Assembly (NCBI GenBank): GCA_903813345.2
Contig: CAIIXF020000002.1
Coordinates: 34,182,109-34,246,108, forward strand
Reading direction: 5' to 3'
Length of the DNA stretch: 64,000 nt
Source of the DNA: Owenia fusiformis
Lineage: Eukaryota; Annelida; Polychaeta; Sabellida; Oweniidae
The notes beneath the pieces are model-generated. The model made no database searches. It saw only the letters and a list, made by a program, of their open reading frames with translations, and had not been told where the DNA came from. A program made the position numbers and the translations under genes. Below, in pieces: positions 1-12,500 of this stretch (within the stretch, counting starts at the first letter, position 1; the number at the start of each line of letters is the position of its first letter).

Positions 1-1040
1 GACCAAATTAATAAATATGAATAGTACCTGCCACTATTCCATTCATATTTAAATGAGTTTGCCATAAAAAGTACGTCAATCCGGAAGCGTGAAGCCGTTA
101 GTTGCATTCGCGAACACAAGATAATTCTTAAGATATTCATGTTCAAGTTATATATGCCTTAACAAATAAAACACCCCCACTAAATGTAATCACAAAACGA
201 TAATGAATGATAATTAGGCTTTTTATAGGGAAGATAATAAATGTCTGACATATCTCCTCAAAAGATCGTATTCACCAGGTGCTTCCCGTATATTTATTCT
301 CTTGACATTTTTATTTGCAAAAAAAACATAAATTACATGATTTATACCCTAAACACATTCTACAAAGCCTGGTTATGTAAGGGTACCACACCTACATGAT
401 ATGACAATGTTGACTCACTTGAATATATCGATGAAGAAAGTAAAAGTACGAGGAATAAAATCTGAAAATTATATACATATTATACAAACATCTGTATGAG
501 GTTTGACGTAGATGTCATGTTACGGATGCAATATGCACCAATCCTTACGCTTAGTGGCACGATCCAAATCATTTAATAGCATTAATATGAGATGTTAGAT
601 CCGTTGCTTAATTTCTATTCTTGTTATCATAACTAGATGTCGTCACTAATATATGTTTGTATTGGATTTAACGGGTGACATTATATACTGGTAAGTGTCA
701 TATCATATATATACATGTACATAATTTAATTATTGTGCTATTCTCAACTTTACATACAAATACTTAAAGATGCATTAAACCATAGGTTTCTCGCCCAGAC
801 AAACAATGATCTATTTTGGAATAGATAAATTATATCAGCCTTTACTGGCGATTTATTTATTAATATAACGCGTGTTAATAGCAATATGAAAGATATACAT
901 ATGTAGTGATACATGTAGTATGAAACGTCCATAATTTTTTAAGCAATCTTATCAGTCAATTGTGAAAATACATGTATCATGTTGATAAAACGTTCCAAGA
1001 TCACTACTCTTTCACTCTACTGATATGATAAAATGTTTTT
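1..1040. other. AT-rich non-coding flank
   Basis: I see no coding region here. On the minus strand this is downstream of the methyltransferase stop codon and may hold its 3' untranslated region; AATAAA-like sequence on the minus strand is present near 850-860, but the distance of about 450 bases makes its use uncertain. Confidence 0.4.
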
Positions 1041-1118
1041 GTTTCCAGGACATCTTCCATTTTACAGGATAAGTGTCTCAAATCGTCAGCCTTTCAACGC
1101 TAATCAATTAATTCAGCT

Positions 1119-4025
1119 ATGTCGTTAGCACTTCAAGTAAGTTTACCTGTAATATATACAGGACTTTTCGACACGTATTACATGTTAAATGTGAACCATC
1201 TAAATATGATTATAAAATCCTAATCAAGTAACCACTAATTACTACTGTATAAAGGGCTAACATTACAATCAATTTTATAACCTCCTGCAAATAGTTATTA
1301 CAATGTCTACATTTCAGCCAGCCTGTTCCTGGCATCACCTACATGGTCATTGTTAGCATTATATTCAGTGTCAGGTTCATTAACTAAGTTATCTTCTTCA
1401 TATTCATCTTCGTCTTGTATTTCCTCTTCCTCTCCTTCGTTTTCTGTTTCGTCATCTCCATTTTCATCTTCATTTCCATATACATCATGATCATCATCAT
1501 CGATGGTATCTTCATCTAACACTTTGTCAACATTATCGTAGTCTGTTTCACTATCATCATCCCCTAGATTGTCTTCATTTCCCTCATCTCTTGGATTTTC
1601 TTTATCGTCCATATCATTTCCTTCATCATCTATTTGATTATTATCCTCATCGTATTTGTCCACTTCCCAGTTGTCTTTGATGTCGCGTAGGTTAGTATCT
1701 TGTCCGTTTACTTCTTCATCATTGTTGACATACTGTAGATTGTTAATATTGTTGAATTTGTCATCATTTTCTTCATTGTCATTTACAAGAGCATCTTCCT
1801 CTTTGTCTGAGTAATCATCATCATTGACATCATTCATATTATTGATTTCATCTGAGGGCTGTTTTATAGCATTTTGATTCGCCTGATTCTCGGCTAGGTT
1901 TTTATTAATAAGTTTACCATGCCACAAAATGTCGTCGTTTGGGTTATTATCATTGTCTAAGTCAGTATAGATATTATCTAAACCTTTGTCATCAAATTCA
2001 ATATGTTTACCATCAAAGTTCATCATGCGTTCGGCATTCTCTTTTTCCGACAATTGTATGTTGTATTTTTGATCGTGATTACTGATACGATTTATCAATA
2101 TTGAGTCAGGACGGTTTACATCGATCACTCGCTTATCTTCGTCTGGCAAGCTTTTATGTTCATTCATTTCCATGATATCATCTCCAATTGCATCGTCTGA
2201 TAAGGACTCTAATTCTTCAAGTTGCAATCCAGGCGCCGGGATTTGAAAATTCGTATCTAACTGATCATTGCCATCAATATTTTTGTCAAACGGGTCATAT
2301 TCTTTGAGTGGGTCTATAGATTCGTCTTTGTTTTCAGTTATAACTTCTGTTTCAACCAATTTTTGGTTTTGTAGTAAACTATCACGAACCTTATTAGAAA
2401 TGAAATCTTTGTTCATATGAATTTTTTCTGCTGAGCTATGTTTCCAATATATATCTACTTTTATACTCCATTCTAATGGTCCCCAGACCTCCCATAATTC
2501 TTTATTTAACTCCTCATTCGTTATAACTCTATATGGGGTGTATCCCATTGAATGTAAATTATCGATCATAGACTGAACATTACATTTAAGTTTGATTCTT
2601 CTCCATTCATCACGACCTAAAGCTATACCTGGCCATTTCATGAAGATATAGGGAATATAGATTTGTTTGAAAAGTTGTTTGGATGTCTGGAGTGCCTCGC
2701 ATTCGTGACCCTCGATACTGATTTTCAAAATGGCGGATGTAAATGTTACAGGGTCTAAAAGGTCATCCATTGTAACAGCTTGAGCGTTAATGTACTCTAT
2801 GTTTCTACGCATATTATTGATCTCAACCAGAGTATCTGAATCATGCACTTGTGCCGACCCGATACGATCTTTATCATATCCTAATGAGACATTTTTACGT
2901 TTATTTGAAATAACGTTAGAGACTAATTTCACCATATGTTCGTAGCCATTCATCCTAATGCTTTTATGCAGTCTAGCCTGGTTCTCTGGCAAAGGCTCAA
3001 CAGCAACAACCTTATGACCCATTGCTGCTGCCATAAGGGTATGCATCCCTATATGGGCGCCTACATCTATAAACCCGATGTTAGGATGTCTTCTGAACAC
3101 TGTTTGCATTACATCAGTAAGATGGTTCTCCCAATGCCCTTTATCTGCAAGCCAGTATGACACTGTCTTATCTACCCATGTGACATAAATACATACGAAG
3201 ACTGCAGGGTTTGTATTACTTAGTAAGCAGGGGTACCAGGTTGGCATTGGTTTTGATAAGTCATACATATCACAAAGTGGCCTCTGACGCATTCCCTCGG
3301 CGTCATAATCCGCTGCCATGAAACCATCAGTTGGCCTCCCCTCTGTGTGAATATCGTAGTCAACATTATTATAGATTCCTTGATACAATCTTAGTTCTTC
3401 TATTATGTATTTTTTCGTAAGGTATATAGAGACTACACCAGCAATGAAAATGAGCAAGAGACATATTTTGCGAAACGGTCTGCGTCTCCTGGACGGCGTC
3501 GGATATGCATCGTACCCTGTTCTATAGGGGCTGATATATGGCATGTTGGCTATATACTCCTTTTCAAACTGAAATGAAATTAAACCGAATATATAAATAA
3601 ATTAAAAATATATTGTAACATTGTTTAAATCCGTGTAATTTGATCGCTTAATGTAGTACCATGTGAACAATAATACCAAAACATTGATCGTAAAAATCCT
3701 GTCAAATTGAGGGAAATATACTGCAAAAGTTGAAGATGAGCTGGTATCAACAATCTTAGAAAACCATATGTTCTATTACATACTGATTTGTTCCTTATTG
3801 ATTAAGCCCCCCCCCCCAAAAAAAAAGGTAAAAACATCGTGCAATTGTTATTTACAGAGCTATATGTTTTTAAGAGAACTTGTGCCTGAAAGTGAAGAGT
3901 TAGTTCTTCACTGTGAAGTACCGAATGAGTCTAAATGTATAATCGAGAAGTTAAGTAGCTTTAAAGGGGAGGGTGTCATAAGTAACACGATCACATACAA
4001 ATTCACAAAAATACTTGTAGCTTAA
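1119..4025 (+). CDS. candidate two-exon small protein, FkbM gene nested in its intron
   Basis: Function unknown; not a family I recognise. Coding exon 1 would be 1119-1136 (ATG, six codons, MSLALQ), followed immediately by a strong donor (CAA|GTAAGT). Coding exon 2 would be 3858-4025, after a pyrimidine-rich acceptor (ttatttacag), giving 55 codons then TAA. The two join in phase 0 to a 61-residue protein with no signal peptide or membrane segment; its middle is acidic with two cysteines (LVLHCEVPNESKCIIEKL). A possible upstream acceptor (tttgtttccag) at about 1049 suggests a noncoding 5' exon. The intron of 2.7 kb would contain the whole methyltransferase gene on the opposite strand. The exon pairing is my inference: other exons could lie between them, or exon 2 may belong to another gene. 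No transcript evidence is available. Confidence 0.3.
1307..3544 (-). CDS. membrane-anchored FkbM-family methyltransferase with long acidic tail
   Basis: 745 residues in one coding exon. The basic N-terminus (residues about 17-26, rich in R/P) precedes one hydrophobic segment (about 28-48, CLLLIFIAGVVSIYL), so a type II, probably Golgi/ER-lumenal orientation is likely. The middle (about 150-330) is a Methyltransf_21/FkbM domain: the SAM-binding loop IDVGAHIGMHT, the acidic strand-2 end VVAVEPLPEN, and the later ILKISIEGHECEAL are all seen. FkbM family members are SAM-dependent O-methyltransferases; the acceptor here cannot be read from sequence. From about residue 400 the chain becomes extremely Asp/Glu/Asn-rich, which is unusual for the family and accounts for about half the length. 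The ATG at 3544 is favoured because a splice acceptor (tttcatttcag, ending at 3569 on the minus strand) lies 25 bases upstream, implying a 5' untranslated intron. The frame is intact, so the gene is probably functional. Confidence 0.85.
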   Translation of the reverse strand: MPYISPYRTGYDAYPTPSRRRRPFRKICLLLIFIAGVVSIYLTKKYIIEELRLYQGIYNNVDYDIHTEGRPTDGFMAADYDAEGMRQRPLCDMYDLSKPMPTWYPCLLSNTNPAVFVCIYVTWVDKTVSYWLADKGHWENHLTDVMQTVFRRHPNIGFIDVGAHIGMHTLMAAAMGHKVVAVEPLPENQARLHKSIRMNGYEHMVKLVSNVISNKRKNVSLGYDKDRIGSAQVHDSDTLVEINNMRRNIEYINAQAVTMDDLLDPVTFTSAILKISIEGHECEALQTSKQLFKQIYIPYIFMKWPGIALGRDEWRRIKLKCNVQSMIDNLHSMGYTPYRVITNEELNKELWEVWGPLEWSIKVDIYWKHSSAEKIHMNKDFISNKVRDSLLQNQKLVETEVITENKDESIDPLKEYDPFDKNIDGNDQLDTNFQIPAPGLQLEELESLSDDAIGDDIMEMNEHKSLPDEDKRVIDVNRPDSILINRISNHDQKYNIQLSEKENAERMMNFDGKHIEFDDKGLDNIYTDLDNDNNPNDDILWHGKLINKNLAENQANQNAIKQPSDEINNMNDVNDDDYSDKEEDALVNDNEENDDKFNNINNLQYVNNDEEVNGQDTNLRDIKDNWEVDKYDEDNNQIDDEGNDMDDKENPRDEGNEDNLGDDDSETDYDNVDKVLDEDTIDDDDHDVYGNEDENGDDETENEGEEEEIQDEDEYEEDNLVNEPDTEYNANNDHVGDARNRLAEM

Positions 4026-5393
4026 CCTCCCTTATACTTATGAGAGATACAATGCTACGTACTCACCCAGGCATCAAAATGAGATCTGTTACCACTATTG
4101 TGACGTGTCCTTTCCAAACACAGATCTTTAAGAATAGGCAGATATTCAAAACTCATCAGTGATCATCGCTTTGTTAATTTCTCGTTTGTATAATTCCTAA
4201 ATCCCTATATCTAGGTCTTTAAACGAAAATCTTCTTTGTATTAACCCACGCGATTAAATTTAAAACAAATGCTAAGTATTAATTAGGATTTTGTTTAGCA
4301 CTATGCATTGTCATTTCGTTTAAATTGCTACTGTCTGTGTATATGCATTATTGATTCTATTCGATATCATCATTTTTGATCGAAAACAGATTCTGTTAAT
4401 TTCATTTCATTTTTTCAAAACTAAAATAGACAACAGATGTGCATGTTGTATGTATACACGCGGAACCCCTTAGCGCCAAATAGATATTGCCTATTATGCA
4501 GTTTCACGGGTTGAGATCGAAAGATTTGTCCGCTATGGAGCATGCTATTTTTCTTGAAAAACACGAGGAAAACTCAACAATTTGTATGTTTCTTTATACC
4601 AAAGGAGATTACAAAGCTTTTTAAGAAACTGGGAAAATCGAACTTCAAACAGAAGTGAAGGTTACCCGCAATTGATATACCAATTGCATTATCTTATTTT
4701 TAATTTTGAAAAACTTATTGAAAAGGTCTATTGCATTTCACCGTGCGTCATTCGGTAATAGTCTAGACACCATAGAAAGATTTCGCAACGCACTTATAGC
4801 CTATTTATAAATCCCTTATACATAACTTATAAAAATGTGTCGACTTCACCATCATTGTTGTGCTGCTCTATCCATTTATAAAGAGCCGTCACTTACAAAA
4901 CGTTGCTTTCTAGTGAGTTAAGTAAATACTTATCTCGTTTAGACATAGTTATTGGAGAGAAATATTATGGTGATATTTGGTATGAAGTCATATTTCTACC
5001 CGACCCACCTTATAAACAAGGCGTTTGGATGAGAAGATAATTCATATTCGGTGAAAGAACGCTAGAATTGATCGATTAAATATACATTTCTGTACGAATA
5101 GGTGAAAGGCAAAATTTCAATTCGCTTAACGGCGACTAATGACGTAGCAGGCAGATATGCTATATCGCATCCTCCTAAGCAGGTATCCAGAATCCGTACC
5201 TCCAAAAAAGATATTTTTTGGATTTTGAAGCCCTCTGATCGGAGGATGCCAGCTCGGAGCGGAACGTAAATAGAGATATCCTATATAAGGTTCAGGATAT
5301 TGGATATCCCGAGGCCAATATAGTATATCTGCCCGAGGGCCTTAGGTCATATTGGCTAAGGTATGGGATTGGCCAAGTATGGGATAAAGTAAT
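4026..5393. other. intergenic, no gene seen
   Basis: AT-rich sequence without a credible coding exon. The last 230 bases contain short self-complementary 'gatatcc/ggatatc' stretches that lead into the fold-back element. Confidence 0.4.
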
Positions 5394-6145
5394 GTATCTC
5401 ATACTTGAGTGGGTTTGGGGTAGATATCACCCGGGAATATATGTCGTATCTGAGGAGCGGGCAGGATATATTGTATATGTCCCGCTCCAGGCCAAATGCG
5501 GGCAGATATAATATATCCATCCCGCTCCTGGGAATTTTTCAAAAGTTTAAAAAAGTTTAAATATCAAAAGTTTTAATTTTAAAATTAAAATTTTTTAAGT
5601 TTAAATGTTACAATTTCATTGTATTGAACAGAAAGAATAGTACGAAAATGTTAAATATAAATATCTTGTCATTTAAAAAAGGTTGAAAAGGTTGTATCTA
5701 CCCTAAACCCACTCAAGTATGAGATACACCAGTTATGCACGGTCGGTTTGGATACATGGAATATCCCTCGGGATATTCCCTGTATCCAAAACCTCCCAGT
5801 GCATAACCCCTATTTATCCCATACTTGGACGTGTTACGGGTACATAAAGCCGGTTTGTAAAAACTTATATTTTCATATATAATATGAATAATATTCTTTT
5901 TGTTCAATACAATGAAATTGTAACATTTAAACTTAAAAAAATTAAATTTTAAAATTAAAGAATTTAAACTTTTGATATTTAAACTTTTTTAAACTTTTGA
6001 AAAATTCCCGGGAGCGGGATGGATATATTATATCTGCCCACATTTGGCCTGGAGCGGGACATATACAATATATCCTGCCCGCTCCTCAGATACGATATAT
6101 ATTGCCGGGTTATATCTACCCCAAACCCACTCAAGTATGAGATAC
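5394..6145. repeat. fold-back element, about 250-bp inverted arms
   Basis: The left arm (about 5394-5640) begins GTATCTCATACTTGAGTGGG and runs through CGGGCAGGATATATTGTATA and a 'TTTAAAAAAGTTTAAA' tract to CATTGTATTGAACA. The right arm (about 5884-6145) is its reverse complement, ending CCCACTCAAGTATGAGATAC. The 240-bp centre contains another copy of the terminal motif (about 5705-5727) and a smaller palindrome around 'GATACATGGAATATCCCTCG'. No coding capacity is seen. It resembles a fold-back MITE; I cannot name a family. Confidence 0.8.
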
Positions 6146-6290
6146 AGCTATATATACGCATAAACATAAGTTGTGCTTTCACTTATGAGTGACATCTCTC
6201 TATTGAAATGATAGTAAGTATTATAGTTACATTTTTATTTCAGGAAACATACTTATCATCCCAAGTTTCAATTTCCATATTCAATTGCAA

Positions 6291-7363
6291 CAAGAACAAC
6301 GGCAACGCCAAAGCGTAGCGAATCCCATCGAACAGAAATGGCTGGCATTTTACAAACAAAATATATAGCAAATATCGTAAAATAAAACCCATAAGAAAGG
6401 CCACCATTTTCAAAATGGTTGCTCACTAGACAAGTTGTCATCAGCAGAAGTAATATGCTTTTAAGTAGCCACATATAAAATTTAAAAAAAATCGCCCACG
6501 CATACATGTAAATGCTGGCCATTTCACTACCCAAAATGTCATAAGACAGTATGCAATCCTTACCAGTATTCACATATCAAATATGAACAAAATCGCTCTA
6601 TTACTTTTTGAATTATAATAAAAAATTTAAAATAACACACATAAAAATGGTGGCCATTTTTCAAAATGGCCGACTACTCCCTAAAGTTTTATTTGACAAT
6701 GTGCCATGCTTAAGTATTCACATATCAAATATGAACAAAATCGCTCCAATACTTTTTGAGTTATAGTAAAATACGTTAAAATGGCGGCCATTTTTCAAAA
6801 TGGCCACCTTCTACCAAAAGTGTCATGAGACAGTGTGCAAGGCTCATAAGTATTCACATATCAAATATGAACAAAATCGCTCTACTACTTTTTGAGTTAT
6901 AGTAAAAAATGTAAAATAACACACGTAAAAATGGCGGCCATTTTTCAATATGGCCGCCTACTACCCAAAATGTCATTAGACATTGGGCCATGCTTAAAGT
7001 ATTCACATACCAAATATGAATAAAATCGCTCCACTACTTTTTGACTTACAGTAAAAAATGTTAAAAACACTATAAAAATGGCGGCATTCTGCTATTACAG
7101 TTTTATATGCAGTAGCTAAATTACTGTAAAATTGGCACTAAAATGGCCGCCATTTTTAAATGAGCGGCCATTTTGAAAATCGGTTTTCGAGCAGAACTTC
7201 TACCCCCATTGGGTATATTTGTACAAAATATGAACGAAATCGGGCTTACGGTATTTGAGTTATTGCCCGGACGGACGGACAGACGGACGGACGGACAGAC
7301 GTACGTACGCACGGACGGACGGAGGCGTTCCCTATATCCCTTCGAACTTCGTTCGATGGGATA
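6291..7363. mobile_element. repeat family A, copy 1
   Basis: Non-coding interspersed element. One end reads CAACGGCAACGCCAAAGCG followed by AATCCCATCGAACAG; the other end reads GAACTTCGTTCGATGGGATA, giving inverted ATCCCATCGAAC termini. The interior is a degenerate tandem repeat of roughly 120 bp in which 'TCAAATATGAACAAAATCGC' alternates with a palindrome around AATGGCGGCCATTTTTCAAA, followed by a (GGAC)n tract at about 7270-7320. Related copies occur at 21613, 29582 and 37205. No transposase is seen, so it is non-autonomous. Confidence 0.75.
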
Positions 7364-9529
7364 ACAATCATTACTTTATTTCAAGGTTAATCAATCATAT
7401 TGCTGTTTCACCGTAGACACAGCTGTTTATGGTTATATCTGTGTTTATACAATAATAATTGTGAAACTAATAGCATGTATACGTAGGAGGACTCAACTGC
7501 TCAACTCCTACATCCATTAATAAATAAATAAATACTGATTATATGCAAACATATTGAATGAAATTAACTCTTGTGTATGTCTATCTTGGATCTTAGAATA
7601 CAAAGTGGACAGAGGTAACGCGTTTCAGCCAAGGTATAGACACAGAATGGCGGCTTTACGCACGTCTGGAATGGGGAGCTTACTTTTAAGCTACATTCAC
7701 CTGTTTGTGTATGCGACAGTTATCATGGCATATACCATTCGGTCGAGAACTTTGCATTGGATATCTATGTGCAGCTTCTTGAAATTTCGGAAATCTCGGA
7801 AATATATTCTTTGTACACAAAATCAGTCACTTGCTGAAGTTTGACAATCGGGGTATTTTTCAAGCTTCGATTCTCTGTTTTTGACTTTGTCACTGGGCAC
7901 ATGTCTATAAAATCACGTATACAACACGTGAATCTATTTTTCTTCAAAGTGAGCTCGTTGTTTGCCTTCTGTTAACAGATTCTGGGTCGAAAACCAGGCA
8001 TATTTTAGAAACACTGTCCAGACACCGTGGCAACGCGGGTCCAGACACCATACATATTTGACAAAACGTGAAACTAGGTCACAGCAATGAAGCTGATCTT
8101 CCATCTATACACAGTTGCATACATAAAGGGCAAAGGCTATTTTCAGGACAAAAATATCGAAAACGCTCATGATGCAAATGGATTGTTACATCATCAAAGG
8201 CCGGTTTTCATCTAACGACTCGTATCAAGTCCAACTTACCATCAATCAGATCACGGTTATTCGGTTAATCTGCTTCTTAAAATTCGGCTGAAGGAACATT
8301 CTTTAATGACTTTGTGCTTTAGAATACAGAGAAAGTGGATGTCTAGACTTTGTTACCATATAGTTAATGCAGTGATTGCTGAAAATGACTGTGCCTCGTT
8401 TTCGGCTAGTTCAATTCTGTAAGCAGTTTGCAAAAATTTCAATCTAGATTTGTACTGTTCATTTTACATGTGTTAACGTTAAATTTTCTCATAAATTGCG
8501 TAATACCCTAAATAGAAATTAGACGATAGCTCAAGAAAATAGGATCGGGAAATCATAATTTGTGTTGATTATTTCTTAACACTGGTCGATGCCTGATCAG
8601 AAAATATTATCGATTTATATACTTTGAGGGGTTGTTCACCGAATGTGAAGCATGAGTTTTCAAAAACTTACCTATATTTCGATAAAATAGAGGAATCAGT
8701 GGCTCCGATAATCGGAGTTGGCTCCATTTTGGTCTGTAACGCGTTGCAGCCTCGTTTTGAACAGCTACGAGTGGCTGCAGCGCGTTACCTCTGTCCATCT
8801 TGGAATAGGCAAGACTTTTGATAGGGGAGGGTGTGACTTAAAACCAATACCTAATATGATCATTGGACTTCTTTTAACCACTTTCCAAAAACCTGCAATA
8901 ATACTTTTCTGTAAATCTAGAAGACGTAGTTTTCTTGCCTTCATCCTGCCTCACTACACTTCTCCATACTTAAAAATACATAATCAGAAGTGACAAAACT
9001 GCAATTAATGTTATTCTTTATAGCCTCCGATATCTTATCTACCAAGCCATTATGCCTTATCGAATGTAATTATTTAAGATTCAAACTGCAAATATTGCAA
9101 GTCTTATCTAATAAATGGAGAGATGTGTATAAAAGTTCTAGTTTTCCAGGAAAGAAGTATTTAAAATTGAGCCATATTTGTTAAAAGTGCTTATTAAATT
9201 TGAATCTTCGAAAAGAATGGTCTGACTTATTAACCTGGATATTTAACATAAATGCAGAAGCCAACCCGATCTGGATATAATCAATTAAAACTGTGATTCA
9301 GTACACTGTATCCATAAATGATGTTGATGAAGAAATAAATTGCAGTTGTCCTGCTAAAGAAAAAAACATTATATTGCATTCATAAAAACCTCAACTTAAC
9401 ATTTGCGGGAGGAGAACAGCTTTAATTATATGCGCTTTAACAACATACCGGTTGAACACGTGTGCTTAATTCATAATTACCATATTATGGTTACTAGTGG
9501 TTGAATATAATCAACCGGGATAAAGGAAC
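7364..9529. other. intergenic; degenerate repeats only
   Basis: No coding exon seen. A motif like TGGACAGAGGTAACGCGTT occurs at about 7608 and, inverted, at about 8780-8800, each near a 'cagc' cluster; this may be the worn ends of an old element. The last 200 bases should contain the subtilase promoter and 5' untranslated region, but I cannot place a TATA box with confidence. Confidence 0.35.
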
Positions 9530-12500
9530 ATGATGCGGATCATCCGCTGTGATAGAACTCTAGCAGGCATTTTCTATCTCGTTATAGTGTTAGGGTTGAC
9601 AAGTAAGTACCGTATGCGTATTAAAATAATATTAGCCAAGCAGCTACATACTAATATACGACCGTAATTTGAATAAAACATACTTCTTGGTATTCAGCTG
9701 CTCTATATCAATCATATGTAATGATTATATCAGCCATTGCTATGTTTTTTCTTACTATTTACATAATGTAATGGAGGAAACAAAATTCGCACTTTTATCC
9801 GAAGCAGCTTAATTCATATGCCGCATATCATCTTAATGAATCTCGACTAGCTTTTATCATTAAGTTAATTAGTATTTCCGATTGTTATAATGATGGCGTT
9901 AACAGAGTCGGGAGCAAACGTTTTTTTTACTGTTTATTCCAAAGTTGGTATGGTTTTGTTTAATGTTAAAATTTACATTCAATTAAGACTCGAGCGAACT
10001 AGATGAGCAAAAGTTGAGACGCGCCAATCTTAAACGTAACAGGAGAATTCAGGATGAATACATCGTCACACTGTCTCCAGATGCAACCGATGCAGAAGGT
10101 ATTTAATTTAAACAAAACTAATTAACAATAAATATATTAGGTATCAGTTAGTAAATGCTATTAAGATTCTACGAATATTGATCCACCAGAATCTGATTCG
10201 GGAGGAGTTATCCGTAATTCTACTAAGTACAACTACCTGTTGCCGACTTATGAAAAACAACATCAAACATTTTTGCAAGAAATATTGCTAAAGCTATGGA
10301 ATGCATCTAATCAAATTTGATCAAAGTTAGCTTTAACATTTTCTTTAGTGTACATGAATGCAATTATAAAATACCAGGATGTCTAATTGAATTGGTCATA
10401 TATACGGGTTACTATGGTAACTTGACTTTTTGCTAAGCGGGGTATTTTTACATCCCAATACTATTTAAGAAAAACAACAGAATAGTACTAAAAATTACGA
10501 ATGGATCACTTACACCTCTTGTATACATGCTATTACCACATGCATTGTCCCAGGAGATGTTCACTCTCCCTTGTGTCTAATGCACAGTCTGTGTTGTTCA
10601 AATTGATGATACTGTTCTCTGGAGCCTTTAAGGAAACTTGTTCGAATGGCCAACTGGACTTCTGAAAGTTCTTGCATCGTTCCATCCCTCATCCTGTTCA
10701 AAACAACAAAATCAAGGATTGCCTTGTCGTAGAATCTTTACTATCATACACTCTCCAAATCTGATGCATCTTTTTGTTTGGTCTGCCTTCCAAGGACACC
10801 GAACAATCAAATGGCAGATCTAATCTGTGAAAGCTTATCCTCATTTGGAATTTCAGTCATCTTGGAATATTTTAAGTTTGATGATGTCTTGAGCATTCAT
10901 GTGCGATACAAAGTATAGTAGAATCGTGATTGCAATGTCATTTAGCTGTTCTACATTAAGCATTTGTAATTAAACGATAACAAATAAATTGTAAAAGGGA
11001 ACAAGCCTTCATTTGCGGGCATTGATAGGTTTCTGTATTTTGGTAAATTGTGTGACCCGCCTACAAAATAGCCAAGTTACAACATTCGGCGTTTCTGACC
11101 AATCAAAGTGGAGATGCTGATCTTTTACGGATCACTTATCAGTATTTAGATGTCCTGTGAAAATTCATGAAATTATATTAAAAACCTTTGAATTAGAGCA
11201 TTTTCCGCGAACTTATTGAACGACCTGGTATTCGCCAATAGTGTTTAGATACACAGTATATAAATATATCTTATAACGATATATATATATCGTGCATCAA
11301 CTCAATCTGGTGAATCTATTAGATGCACAGATGTTGCAGTCTGCAAAAAATAAATTCATACATTAATTATTTCTTATTTTTCTCTGCATATTGCAGTTTC
11401 TGATCACCTTAATCGAACTAAAGGCAAATTTCAAGATGTTGATGACGTCCATGTAGGAGATAGAAAGAAGAACAATAAATGCGGTGGAAGGAGAAGAGGA
11501 CCCCTTATGTCAGTAGGGACATACAAGGCATACGTCATAACATGTTTTAAAGAAAAGTAAGATTTAAGAAAAATAAAAATGAGGATAGTCAGAGGATGCA
11601 GTTAGTCAAAGTTAAAACTGCTTCAAAATGATCAATGAAAGTGTGAGATGAGTTTTCTGCTTAAATAGTGTCCCTTTTGTCATATGGTAGGGTTTTAAAC
11701 TTGTATCTCTAACTGAAAGCTGTTTAAGATCATCCAATGTGTTTCAACAATTTCCGTGAATCACATTGGTAAACTTGTGCACAATATCTATTTTTCAGGC
11801 ATGTTTGCTAAACTCTTGTAATTTCTTCAAACTTTAAGACTGAGAATAAATTATGGCATCAACCAGACTTTTAGACCATTCTCGACAAAATGTGATAATA
11901 TGAGTCTATTCATGCAAGTATTAAGGAAAATATAGCCTGTTGCAGGGGTTCCTTTTTTGGACCACCCTGTATTGTTAATGTGCTTGTACTAATGTACAGG
12001 ATGGGTCAAAAATGGTACACTCGCATATATTCTCTCCAAACAAAAAATATATATTATAGTATAGCAATCACATATTGTGAAATTTAATATGAGTATGAGT
12101 ATAAGGTTCTAACATGTATGGATGAATGTCAAATTTTTATTTTATAATTCTTTACACGCCACAATACATTTTTATCGTTAACAGCTTAGGCATTCTTCTG
12201 CGCAGTAACAATATCAATAGTGTGATTTTTTTATACAGAAACATTTATCGTAAGAATCTCGGAAAAACTAAACAATCTCAAGAATGTCAGCGAGGGTTTC
12301 AGGATAGCATAAATAATGTAAATTATGGATGTTTTACAATTGAGAGCTATAGCGGCTCATAAAGATAATCGCCTTGAACGCCTTCTTATGTTGATGAACA
12401 AAATCTGATTAGGTAAATTTTGACATCACAATCTTAAACCATGATACATTCTAAAGCATTAATAAACGATGAGGTGGAAAGACCCATTAACCGTCTCATC

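Noticed and set aside
7121-7364. Arg/Thr-Asp-Gly open frames on both strands
   Set aside because: Translation of the (GGAC)n tract in family A.
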